From the NCBI GenBank assembly GCA_030583905.1, contig CP129481.1:3874136-3938135 (forward strand): a stretch of 64,000 nucleotides of DNA, in the 5' to 3' direction. The notes beneath the pieces are model-generated. The model searched no databases and was not told the origin of the DNA. It saw only the letters and a list, made by a program, of their open reading frames with translations. This DNA is from Anaerolineales bacterium (GTDB lineage: Bacteria > Chloroflexota > Anaerolineae > Anaerolineales > Villigracilaceae). This document shows, piece after piece, positions 43,180-49,591 of this stretch (positions within the stretch are counted from its first letter, which is position 1; every line of letters starts with the position of its first letter). A program made the position numbers and the translations under genes.

Positions 43180-43722
43180 ATGAAAATAGGTGGTACAGGT
43201 GGTGGCAACACTACTACAGGGTTGAGTTTTGAAAGAGAAGTAGATTTTCATGAACTATTGCGGAATATTCCTGGCTATCGCGTGGAGAAAGTTCCCAATA
43301 TGGCAGGTTTAGGTGTGTTTTTTAATAATGAATTAGTTGCTAGATGTTTTAGAAAACATGACTTTTACAGATTTCTTGATGAGGAAGGTGTGGACTGGAG
43401 AAATATTCTTTCCAAAAGATTGTTACCAGATGATGCGTTACTTGTAATAGTTCGAGAAACGCTTTTTATTATAGAAGTCAAATATCAACAAGTTGCAGGT
43501 TCAGTAGACGAGAAATTGCAAACTTGTGACTTTAAGCGAAAACAGTACCAGAAATTGGTTCTACCTTTGGGATTGAAGGTTGAATATGTTTATATCCTCA
43601 ATGACTGGTTCAAAAAGGCTGATTATAAAGATGTTTTAGATTACATCAATAGTGTGAACTGCCATTACAAATTCAATGAATTGCCTTTGGCATGGCTTGG
43701 CTTACCTATTGGTAACGAATAG
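43180..43722 (+). CDS. Putative type II restriction endonuclease, PD-(D/E)XK
   Basis: A 180-aa protein whose position between two methylases and whose motifs identify it as the restriction enzyme. The N-terminus 'GGTGGGNTTTGLSFEREVDF' is a motif seen in several type II endonucleases. The catalytic PD...(D/E)xK is P83-D84 and E99-V-K101, followed by 'GSVDEKLQTCDFKRKQY'. A strong AAGGAGG ribosome-binding site ends 4 nt before the ATG. The recognition site is not predictable from sequence alone. The low GC matches the rest of this system. Confidence 0.78.
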   Translation: MKIGGTGGGNTTTGLSFEREVDFHELLRNIPGYRVEKVPNMAGLGVFFNNELVARCFRKHDFYRFLDEEGVDWRNILSKRLLPDDALLVIVRETLFIIEVKYQQVAGSVDEKLQTCDFKRKQYQKLVLPLGLKVEYVYILNDWFKKADYKDVLDYINSVNCHYKFNELPLAWLGLPIGNE

Positions 43723-43736
43723 AAGGCATATATACA

Positions 43737-44609
43737 ATGGCAGATATTGAAAAAATGCAACCTGAAGAGTTTGCTCAAGAAAAAACAACTGTCTGGGATT
43801 TTCCAGTTCGCGGTGCATGGGCAACTCACAAACCTGACTATCGTGGAAATTTTGCTCCACAAATTCCACGAAATGTTATTTTGAATTATACAAACGAGGG
43901 TGACTTTGTTTTAGATCCAATGATTGGAAGTGGCACAACCTTGATTGAAGCAAGGTTGTTGAATAGAAATGCCATTGGATATGATGTCAACCAAAATGCT
44001 GTAAACATCACATCCGAAAGAATACGATTTGAAATGAAGGGCAACACCAAGCAGGTTGTCAAACTTGGGAACGCCCAGAAATTACCAGAAAAAGACAATT
44101 CAGTTGATTTGGTCATCGCGCATCCGCCATATGCAAATATTGTGAAATATTCGGATGGCAAGAATCCTGATGATTTGTCCAGTATTTCCAGTCTGCCAAA
44201 GTTTCTGGATGCACTGGAGATTGCTGTCCGTGAAATGTACCGTGTACTGAAGCCGGGAAAGTATTGCGCCATTTTGATTGGTGATACGAGAAAGGGTCAG
44301 CATTATATTCCGTTATCGCATTTTGTTTTGCAAAGATGTTTGCGGTCTGGGTTTGCATTGAAAGAAGAAGTTATCAAGACCCAACACAATACAACCCATG
44401 CGCCACGATGGTCGGCAAGCGCAAAGCATTACAAGTTTTATCTGATTATGCACGAACATCTTTTTATCTTTAGAAAGCCTGCTGTTGGTGAAAGTCTGAC
44501 CCGAATTCAATACAGCACTTGGAAGGGTTTGCAAAAAGCACAAGCCATCGAAGAGGAAGAGGAATGGAAGGGTTTATTGGATTGGGAGAAGAAGAAGGGA
44601 AAGAAGTAA
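43737..44609 (+). CDS. Second DNA methyltransferase of the restriction-modification system
   Basis: A 290-aa DNA methyltransferase. Motif I is 'LDPMIGSGTTLIEA' (residues 59-72), motif II 'AIGYDVNQN', and motif IV 'LVIAHPPYANI' (HPPY at 129-132), a His variant of the D/N/SPPY catalytic tetrapeptide. The C-terminus 'TTHAPRWSASAKHYKFYLIMHEHLFIFRKP' is typical of site-specific methylases of this order. Two unlike methylases can mean an asymmetric target, or modification of single-stranded DNA as with DpnA. The gene starts 14 bp after the endonuclease. Confidence 0.85.
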   Translation: MADIEKMQPEEFAQEKTTVWDFPVRGAWATHKPDYRGNFAPQIPRNVILNYTNEGDFVLDPMIGSGTTLIEARLLNRNAIGYDVNQNAVNITSERIRFEMKGNTKQVVKLGNAQKLPEKDNSVDLVIAHPPYANIVKYSDGKNPDDLSSISSLPKFLDALEIAVREMYRVLKPGKYCAILIGDTRKGQHYIPLSHFVLQRCLRSGFALKEEVIKTQHNTTHAPRWSASAKHYKFYLIMHEHLFIFRKPAVGESLTRIQYSTWKGLQKAQAIEEEEEWKGLLDWEKKKGKK

Positions 44610-44616
44610 CGAGCAA

Positions 44617-44780
44617 ACACTGGGATGGTGACCTATCCCCCCGCCCTTCCCTAATCCCCTTCGGGGACGCTTCGCAGAGGGAAGGGGACTGGTCCGCTTG
44701 GGGATTGGCTTCTCCCCGCTTGCCCCCGAATGGGGGGTAGGGGACGCGTACCCGAGCGATAGCGAGTGGTAGACGGGAGA
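44617..44780. repeat. GC-rich repeat block, copy 1
   Basis: Begins with half of the RAYT palindrome (AACACTGGGAT at 44617-44627) and continues with a 141-bp block (44640-44780) that includes CCTAATCCCCTTCGGGG and CCCCGAATGGGGGG. The block recurs nearly unchanged at 45426-45566. No gene is evident within it. Confidence 0.8.
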
Positions 44781-44816
44781 GGGGTTTGAAAACAGGTAAA
44801 ATAGGGAGAGAAAACC

Positions 44817-45140
44817 ATGTCAGAAGAAAAAGAGACCCTCTTTGAAGTAATGACCCCGCTTGGCTTTCAAGTCCGCGTGACAAAAGCCTATTGGGAGTTG
44901 ATTGTTACCATCAAGCACCCTGTCATGGCAGGACGCGAAGAGGATGTCAAAATGGCATTGGCACAGCCTGATGAAATCCGTCAAAGTAAATCGGATGAAA
45001 AGGTCTTTCTGTTTTACAAGGAAGAACGCGAAAAACGCTGGATTTGCGCTGTGTCCAAGCAGACAGGTTCAGAAGGCTTTTTGATCACGACGTATCCCAC
45101 CGACGCGATCAAGGAAGGAGTACAAGTATGGCACAAGTGA
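44817..45140 (+). CDS. DUF4258/PBECR-like putative RNase toxin
   Basis: A 107-aa protein. The pattern 'ELIVTIKHPVMAGREEDVKMAL', 'PDEIRQSKSDEKVFLFYK', 'WICAVSKQ' and 'GFLITTYPTDAIKEGVQVWHK' fits small BECR-fold (RelE/Barnase-like) nuclease families labelled DUF4258 or PBECR. The His in 'KHP', the Arg/Ser in 'IRQS' and the terminal 'TTYPTD' are candidate active-site residues. A TAAAAT box and GGGAGAG site precede the ATG. It overlaps the next gene by 13 bp, the arrangement of toxin-antitoxin pairs. The toxin role is inferred. Confidence 0.65.
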   Translation: MSEEKETLFEVMTPLGFQVRVTKAYWELIVTIKHPVMAGREEDVKMALAQPDEIRQSKSDEKVFLFYKEEREKRWICAVSKQTGSEGFLITTYPTDAIKEGVQVWHK

Positions 45141-45340
45141 AAGTCTATTATGACCGTGAAGGGAATACGCTCACGGTTTGGTTTGGCAATCCTGCCGATG
45201 AATATATCGCTGAGGAAACTGGCGAAGAAATTGTGCTGATGAAAGACCGCGAGGGGAAGGTCATTGGGTTTGAGAAATTGAATTTCACAGGTCAGGCTGG
45301 CGATGCAATCAAGGTCGCATTTGAGACGGTTGCGGTCTAA
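45128..45340 (+). CDS. DUF2283 protein, putative antitoxin
   Basis: A 70-aa DUF2283 protein: 'VKVYYDREGNTLTVWFGNP', 'ETGEEIVLMKDREGKVIGFEKLNF' is the family pattern. DUF2283 proteins are commonly encoded directly after DUF4258-like genes, which fits an antitoxin role. The ATG at 45128 lies inside the preceding gene, so the two are translationally coupled. A palindromic terminator (45365-45390) follows. Confidence 0.8.
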   Translation: MAQVKVYYDREGNTLTVWFGNPADEYIAEETGEEIVLMKDREGKVIGFEKLNFTGQAGDAIKVAFETVAV

Positions 45341-45364
45341 AATAAAAATGTAGCAAAACGCGAG

Positions 45365-45393
45365 AACACTGGGATGAATGTCCCAGTGTTTTT
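45365..45393 (+). terminator. RAYT-associated palindrome acting as terminator
   Basis: AACACTGGGA (45365-45374) pairs with TCCCAGTGTT (45381-45390), loop TGAATG, then TTT. The same palindrome is at 48458-48483 and 49236-49267 and in decayed form at 46270-46300. Confidence 0.75.
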
Positions 45394-45425
45394 GGTTTGT
45401 GGGGGATGACCCGGCTTCGCTTCAC

Positions 45426-45566
45426 CCCGCCCTTCCCTAATCCCCTTCGGGGACGCTTCGCAGAGGGAAGGGGGCTGGTCCGCTTGGGGATTGGCTTCTC
45501 CCCGCTTGCCCCCGAATGGGGGGTAGGGGATGCGTACCCGAACAACAGCGAGTGGTAGACGGGAGA
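45426..45566. repeat. GC-rich repeat block, copy 2
   Basis: Nearly identical to 44640-44780, with only a few substitutions (for example GGGACGCG to GGGATGCG, and GAGCGATAGCG to GAACAACAGCG). The two direct copies bracket the DUF4258/DUF2283 pair. A shortened relative (GATGACCCGGCTTCGCTTCA...) occurs at 46318-46340 and 47783-47810. Confidence 0.8.
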
Positions 45567-45602
45567 ATCGTCGGGGAAACCGTCCATGCAGGAGGGGATG
45601 AT

Positions 45603-45659
45603 GTGCCGTAGGGGCGAGGCACGTGTGCCATGCAATGGTATGCCTCGCCCCTACGGCAC
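45603..45659. repeat. CCGTAGGGGCGAGGCA hairpin
   Basis: A perfect 19-bp stem (45603-45621 with 45641-45659) and a 19-nt loop. The loop string GTGTGCCATGCAATGGTATGC recurs at 47725-47745. The stem core is the same as that of the palindrome inside the first RAYT gene. Confidence 0.8.
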
Positions 45660-45684
45660 TCGCCCCTGCGTACGGCATACGATT

Positions 45685-45690
45685 TATAAT
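45685..45690 (+). promoter_or_regulatory. -10 box of first RAYT gene, leaderless spacing
   Basis: TATAAT followed by CCACCC (6 nt) and ATG at 45697. The second RAYT gene has the same spacing with a different spacer (TTCGAC). Confidence 0.6.
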
Positions 45691-45696
45691 CCACCC

Positions 45697-46284
45697 ATGA
45701 CCAAATTCGACCCGCAAAACCATCATCGTCGTTCCATTCGGTTGAAGGGATATGATTATTCGCAAGAAGGCGCGTATTTCGTCACGATTGTGACGTGGCG
45801 GAGGGAATTTCTGTTTGGCGAAATTGTGAATGGCGAAATGATGTTGAGCCCGCGCGGGGAGATTGTAGATGAATGTTGGCGGTCAATCCCGGAACATTTT
45901 CCACATGTGGAATTGGGGGCATATGTCATCATGCCGAATCATGTGCATGGAATTATCATGATCCATACCACGGGTGAAAATCGGATTGCGACAAACACGT
46001 CGCAATCCGTAGGGGCGAGGCATGCCTCGCCCCTACGGATTGCCTCGCCCCTGCGCCCGCGCGGAGTATCACCAGGTTCATTGGGCGCAATCATCGGATC
46101 TTTCAAATCCGCTGTGACAAAACGGGTTGGACGCGAATTAAACGAAACAGGAATCTGGCAGCGCAATTACTACGAACACATCATCCGGGACGAGAAAGAC
46201 CTGCAAAACAAGACCGATTACATCGAGGCGAATCCGCTGTTGTGGGGTGACGATGATGAGAACCCCGCCAACGGGCGGGGATGA
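45697..46284 (+). CDS. REP-associated tyrosine transposase (RAYT), copy 1
   Basis: A 195-aa Y1 HUH-superfamily transposase (TnpA_REP/IS200-like). 'GAYFVTIVTWRREFLFGEI' is the conserved opening, the metal-binding HUH is His82-Val-His84 in 'MPNHVHGIIM', and the catalytic Tyr is in 'WQRNYYEHIIRDE' (Tyr158/159). 'TDYIEANPLLW' is the family ending. Residues about 102-116 are encoded by a perfect 42-bp palindrome inserted in frame. RAYTs spread REP palindromes rather than themselves. Palindromes lie on both sides. It starts at ATG 45697, without a Shine-Dalgarno sequence. Confidence 0.93.
   Translation: MTKFDPQNHHRRSIRLKGYDYSQEGAYFVTIVTWRREFLFGEIVNGEMMLSPRGEIVDECWRSIPEHFPHVELGAYVIMPNHVHGIIMIHTTGENRIATNTSQSVGARHASPLRIASPLRPRGVSPGSLGAIIGSFKSAVTKRVGRELNETGIWQRNYYEHIIRDEKDLQNKTDYIEANPLLWGDDDENPANGRG
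46002..46043. repeat. Perfect 42-bp palindrome inside RAYT coding sequence
   Basis: Every base from 46002 to 46043 pairs about the centre between 46022 and 46023; the core is CCGTAGGGGCGAGGCATGCC. It encodes the stretch SVGARHASPLR in frame. It shares its core with the hairpin 340 bp upstream (45603-45659). Confidence 0.9.
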
Positions 46285-46300
46285 ACGTCCCAGTGTTTTT
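46270..46300 (+). terminator. Decayed RAYT palindrome after copy 1
   Basis: The right arm GTCCCAGTGTTTTTGATT is intact while the left arm reads AACGGGCGGGGA, overlapping the end of the RAYT gene. It can still form a short stem followed by five Ts. Confidence 0.55.
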
Positions 46301-46433
46301 GATTTTGTGGTGTAGGACCCGGCTTCGCTTCATCCCGCCGCGAGGATGAATCCGCCACCGTCACAGCGAACAGGTATCGAGGTCCGGAAATGAAGCGAAC
46401 TGTTCTAATCCCAACCCACATGGCAGAAAAGGT

Positions 46434-47612
46434 TTATTTTGCCAGGAACTTCTGTCTTTTTCCATACGTCAAGGACCGCCAAAGCCATTCCAGCGGACCA
46501 AATTGAAACCGGCTGAGCCACCATACACTGAGTGGGATCTGAATCAGATAGATTGAGAGCCCGATCCCCCACAACAAAGCCGCGCCGACTCCTTTTTCAA
46601 GCAATCCAAAACCATACCCATTGAACAGAACCGCACAAACCACCGACTGAAGAACATAATTGCTCAGCGCCATGCGCCCGACTTTTGCAATGGATGCAAA
46701 AAATTTTGCGCTCTTAGGGTGCATGGATAGCAGGGAAACGGCGCTTATATAACAAGCCGCCAGTGACGGCGTACCAACGGTAAACCCCAGGCTGGATACC
46801 CACGGACTGCTGGCAGCAATAAAGACAATGCCTCCCGCCAAGCCAGTCAGCCCTCCCCATACGGCTATTCTTTTCAGCAATGTCTTTTTATCAGCCAGAT
46901 TTTCAAAGAACTGTATTCGTCCAGCCATCAACCCCAACAGGAAATAAGCCATAATGCTGAAACCCTGCAGTTGGGTGATGAAGAAAAATGTATCCATTGC
47001 AGCAAACAATTGAAAATGGACGACTTCGAAAAACGTCCCATTCATATATACGTCGCGTGATAACTTGATAATTTCTGTAATGGGTATGAATAACCCATCA
47101 CCGCCTTCCGGACCTCCAATCAGCCCCATGGAGAGAAACGAGAAGACCATGAAGATCGCCGCCCAATATAACAAGGCACGATTTGATTGTTTTTGAAACC
47201 ACAGCAAGGTAAAACCGAGTAAGGCATAATGCCGAAGAATATCGCTCGTCCAAAACAAGACTGCATGCAGAAGCCCCAATCCGAACAAGACCAGCAAACG
47301 CCGTGTATAAAACGAGCGGATATCCATCCCTTTTTTCCGGGCGCGGGTTATTTGGACGGAGAAACCCAAGCCGAAAAGAAACGAGAAAATAGTATAAAAC
47401 TTCCCCTCGGCAAGAAATACCATCAAAAAGTCGAACAATTCGTCATACCAGGGAAAGCCTTGCAAAGGAATTTGATCTGGATAAAACACCGGGTCGTTGA
47501 ATCCGGTGATGTTGACGATCAGGATGCCAAAGATGGCAAACCCGCGCAGGATATCAAGAATGTGGATGCGTTCTGTTTGGTCGATCGGGCTCAGTGAAGA
47601 TGGGATGGTCAT
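46434..47612 (-). CDS. DUF418 family membrane protein (YeiB-like)
   Basis: A 392-aa polytopic protein. The N-terminal 'ERIHILDILRGFAIFGILIVNI' is the acyltransferase-3/DUF1624-like start of YeiB proteins, and the C-terminal DUF418 half has 'GRMALSNYVLQSVVCAVLF..GYGFGL' and 'SVWWLSRFQFGPLEWLWRSLTYG', a highly conserved ending. About ten helices. The function is unproved; a transport or envelope role is usual. ATG 47612 is preferred because it places the family's first helix close to the N-terminus; an upstream ATG adds 18 residues. Confidence 0.9.
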   Translation of the reverse strand: MTIPSSLSPIDQTERIHILDILRGFAIFGILIVNITGFNDPVFYPDQIPLQGFPWYDELFDFLMVFLAEGKFYTIFSFLFGLGFSVQITRARKKGMDIRSFYTRRLLVLFGLGLLHAVLFWTSDILRHYALLGFTLLWFQKQSNRALLYWAAIFMVFSFLSMGLIGGPEGGDGLFIPITEIIKLSRDVYMNGTFFEVVHFQLFAAMDTFFFITQLQGFSIMAYFLLGLMAGRIQFFENLADKKTLLKRIAVWGGLTGLAGGIVFIAASSPWVSSLGFTVGTPSLAACYISAVSLLSMHPKSAKFFASIAKVGRMALSNYVLQSVVCAVLFNGYGFGLLEKGVGAALLWGIGLSIYLIQIPLSVWWLSRFQFGPLEWLWRSLTYGKRQKFLAK

Positions 47613-47873
47613 ATACAGGCTCTTATTATTGAACAGGTAAACGGATATGATTCTATCATTCAGCATATTCAAATACCAATTTGAAATAATAGCAAAATAG
47701 TCACAATCCGCAGGGAGAGGTACGTGTGCCATGCAATGGTATGCCTCGCCTCACGATGACAATGTCCCGTTGGCTTGTGTGGGATGACCCGGCTTCGCTT
47801 CACCCCGCCCTGCGGCTGGTCCCTGCCGGGAGGGAGTGTAGGCAATTCTTGTATATTATGATAATATACACTC
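47613..47873. other. Intergenic region with repeat remnants
   Basis: No gene is supported. It contains GTACGTGTGCCATGCAATGGTATGCCTCGCC-like sequence (about 47718-47750), matching the loop and right arm of the hairpin at 45603-45659, then GATGACCCGGCTTCGCTTCACCCCGCC-like sequence (about 47783-47810), matching repeat block 2. A TATATT/TATTATG A+T-rich stretch just before 47874 may hold the BrnT promoter. Confidence 0.6.
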
Positions 47874-48173
47874 ATGATTGTCCTTAGCCAACTCACAGGC
47901 TTTGATTGGGATGACAGCAATCGCCAAAAAAACTGGGAGAAACACCAGGTACTTGCCAGCGAGTGCGAGGAAGTATTCTTCAACTTGCCTCTCCTGCTCC
48001 AAGCAGACCCTGCTCATTCCCAACAGGAAACGAGATATTTTGTACTGGGTCACACCACGGCAGGAAGACGCCTATTTATTGCTTTTACAGTTCGTAACGA
48101 CAAGATCCGTATCATATCCGCCCGTGATATGAGCAAAAAGGAGAGAAAGATTTATGAGCAAGCAAATTCCTAA
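47874..48173 (+). CDS. BrnT-like toxin
   Basis: A 99-aa protein of the BrnT ribonuclease-toxin family. 'FDWDDSNRQKNWEKHQV' is the hallmark opening, followed by 'EEVFFN', 'RYFVLGHTTAGRRLFIAFTVRNDKIRIISARDMSKKERKIY', which matches the family's 'R.ISAR.a...Er..Y' end. BrnT cleaves RNA when free of BrnA. It overlaps the next gene by 20 bp, the usual toxin-first order of this system. Confidence 0.88.
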   Translation: MIVLSQLTGFDWDDSNRQKNWEKHQVLASECEEVFFNLPLLLQADPAHSQQETRYFVLGHTTAGRRLFIAFTVRNDKIRIISARDMSKKERKIYEQANS

Positions 48174-48426
48174 ATTCAAAAATGAAGATGAAGAACGCGA
48201 GTTCTGGAGTAAAAACGACTCTGCGGATTATCTGAATTGGGAAAATGCCGAGCGGGCGTTATTCCCGAATTTGAAACCTTCCACCAAGGCGATTTCCATA
48301 CGTCTACCCGAATCGCTTTTGGATGCGTTGCGTCAATTGGCAAATGAACGTGATGTACCTTACCAATCCCTGATCAAGATATATTTGCAAGAACGGATTG
48401 AAGAGGATCTCAAGGCAAGACATTGA
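48154..48426 (+). CDS. BrnA/CopG-like antitoxin
   Basis: A 90-aa partner of the preceding toxin. The N-terminus 'PKFKNEDEEREFWSKNDSADYL' is the toxin-binding pattern shared by BrnA-like antitoxins, and the C-terminal 'KAISIRLPESLLDALRQLANERDVPYQSLIKIYLQERI' is a ribbon-helix-helix that binds its own promoter. The stop is followed 31 bp later by the RAYT palindrome, which can terminate the transcript. Confidence 0.88.
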   Translation: MSKQIPKFKNEDEEREFWSKNDSADYLNWENAERALFPNLKPSTKAISIRLPESLLDALRQLANERDVPYQSLIKIYLQERIEEDLKARH

Positions 48427-48457
48427 CCAAGCGGCGGATAATGGAACAGAACGAGCA

Positions 48458-48488
48458 AACACTGGGATGAACGTCCCAGTGTTTTTGA
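48458..48488 (+). terminator. RAYT palindrome between BrnA and second RAYT
   Basis: AACACTGGGA (48458-48467), loop TGAACG, TCCCAGTGTT (48474-48483), then TTTGATT. It is preceded by GAGCAA as in copy 44611-44627, so the conserved unit extends beyond the stem. Confidence 0.75.
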
Positions 48489-48522
48489 TTGTGGTGGAGA
48501 AGGTCCGCGCGATGGGGTATAG

Positions 48523-48541
48523 GGGCACGGTCTCCGTGCCC
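48523..48541. repeat. GGGCACGG hairpin
   Basis: GGGCACGG (48523-48530) and CCGTGCCC (48534-48541) with a 3-nt loop. Related to the hairpin at 17338-17364. Confidence 0.55.
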
Positions 48542-48596
48542 GAGGATGATGGTGAAAACTTGGGCGGGAAGACCCCGCCTCTGCGTGACCATCATT

Positions 48597-48602
48597 TATA
48601 AT
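48597..48602 (+). promoter_or_regulatory. -10 box of second RAYT gene, leaderless spacing
   Basis: TATAAT, TTCGAC (6 nt), ATG at 48609. Confidence 0.6.
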
Positions 48603-48608
48603 TTCGAC

Positions 48609-49232
48609 ATGATCAAATTCGACCCGCAAAAACATCCCTTCGATAATGCTCAGGGCAGACATCGTCGTTCCATTCGGTTGAAGGGATATGATTACGCCCA
48701 AGAAGGCGCGTATTTCGTCACGATTGTGACGTGGCGGAGGGAATTTCTGTTTGGCGAAATTGTGAATGGCGAAATGATGTTGAACAAGATTGGGAAAATC
48801 GTCGAATGGGAATGGTTGGAATTGCCCAAGCGCTTGCCTTATGTTGAATTGGGCGTTCATGTCGTGATGCCCAATCATTTTCATGGAATTTTATTTATCC
48901 GTGAGAACGCAAGGGCGACCCGCCAGGGTCAGACGATGATTCTCTCAGGCAAAGAACCCATGCAGACAGATTCTCCTATAGGCATTGACGGGTCGCCCCT
49001 ACCCCGCGGACCCAAACCTGCATCCCTTGGCGCGATCATCGCACAATTCAAATCACGCGCAACAAAACGCATTTGGAAATTCCCTGAATTCAAAGAAACG
49101 CCGATCTGGCAACGTAACTACTACGAACACATCATCCGTAACGAAAAGGATTTGCAGAACAAGACCGATTACATCGAGGCAAATCCGCGGTTGTGGGGTG
49201 ACGATGACGAGAACCCTGCCAATGTGAAGTAA
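48609..49232 (+). CDS. REP-associated tyrosine transposase (RAYT), copy 2
   Basis: A 207-aa paralogue of the RAYT at 45697; residues 24-58 are almost identical. The HUH motif is His90-Phe-His92 in 'MPNHFHGILF', and the catalytic Tyr is in 'WQRNYYEHIIRNE'. Two in-frame insertions set it apart: eight codons (PFDNAQGR, 48639-48662) near the start, and a segment at about residues 102-130 bounded by GGGCGACCCG/CGGGTCGCCC, at the same protein position as the palindrome in copy 1. Both are in a surface loop before 'SLGAIIAQFKS'. It keeps all catalytic residues. Confidence 0.93.
   Translation: MIKFDPQKHPFDNAQGRHRRSIRLKGYDYAQEGAYFVTIVTWRREFLFGEIVNGEMMLNKIGKIVEWEWLELPKRLPYVELGVHVVMPNHFHGILFIRENARATRQGQTMILSGKEPMQTDSPIGIDGSPLPRGPKPASLGAIIAQFKSRATKRIWKFPEFKETPIWQRNYYEHIIRNEKDLQNKTDYIEANPRLWGDDDENPANVK
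48913..48998. repeat. Inverted repeat inside second RAYT gene
   Basis: GGGCGACCCG (48913-48922) and CGGGTCGCCC (48989-48998), a perfect 10-bp pair around 66 bp. It occupies the loop position that holds the 42-bp palindrome in the other RAYT copy. Confidence 0.75.
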
Positions 49233-49235
49233 CAA

Positions 49236-49267
49236 GAGAACACTGGGACGTCCATCCCAGTGTTCTC
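49236..49267 (+). terminator. RAYT palindrome after copy 2
   Basis: A perfect 13-bp stem (GAGAACACTGGGA, 49236-49248; TCCCAGTGTTCTC, 49255-49267) with loop CGTCCA, 3 bp after the RAYT stop codon. Confidence 0.75.
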
Positions 49268-49271
49268 AGTT

Positions 49272-49334
49272 AAACCTGATAGGTCTTGCACGATACAGGG
49301 ATGGTGGGTGGTTCCCATGCAACCTATCAGGTTT
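49272..49334. repeat. Inverted repeat AAACCTGATAGGT
   Basis: AAACCTGATAGGT (49272-49284) and ACCTATCAGGTTT (49322-49334) are perfectly complementary, with a 37-nt loop. Probably another mobile small repeat type. Confidence 0.75.
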
Positions 49335-49479
49335 GCAATGGGCGGCTAACAGTTCTGTCAGTCATAACCCTTGCCAAATCCAACGGGCATTGTGATAATG
49401 ATCACGAAACGGGGCAATCCGCATCAAAAAACGATCTCGCACATGCTCCCCAAACCCACCCAGATAAAAAACGGCAGAT

Positions 49480-49510
49480 AGTACAGGAGCAGTACAGGAG
49501 CAGTACAGGA
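49480..49510. repeat. 11-bp tandem repeat (AGTACAGGAGC)
   Basis: Two full units (49480-49490, 49491-49501) and nine bases of a third (49502-49510). Confidence 0.85.
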
Positions 49511-49591
49511 TCCCCCAAGGATCAAGCCACCCAAAGCGCGGCACAGCGAGCGGAAAGCGGATACCCTCCGATAGAAACAGGAGTGTATGAC

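Larger units (their letters stand above)
45341..45696. other. 356-bp intergenic region made of repeats
   Basis: No gene is supported. In order it holds the RAYT-type palindrome/terminator (45365-45390), the second copy of the GC-rich block (45426-45566), a 19-bp-stem hairpin (45603-45659) and the -10 box of the first RAYT gene (45685-45690). Confidence 0.8.
49233..49591. other. 359-bp intergenic region with palindromes and a short tandem repeat
   Basis: No convincing gene; a reading frame from 49286 exists but its first 102 codons lack conserved character. The region holds the RAYT palindrome (49236-49267), a 13-bp inverted repeat (49272-49334), an 11-bp tandem repeat (49480-49510) and the AGGAG site (49579-49583) of the next gene. 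Confidence 0.7.

Noticed and set aside
44640..44780. Reading frames through the GC-rich repeat blocks
   Set aside because: Both strands are open by composition, but the same DNA recurs at 45426-45566 in a non-coding setting.
49480..49510. Possible CRISPR-like array
   Set aside because: Units are 11 bp with no spacers and no cas genes are nearby; it is a simple tandem repeat.
49286..49591. 102-codon extension of the gene at 49592
   Set aside because: It reads through the inverted and tandem repeats and is low in conserved character; AGGAG supports 49592.
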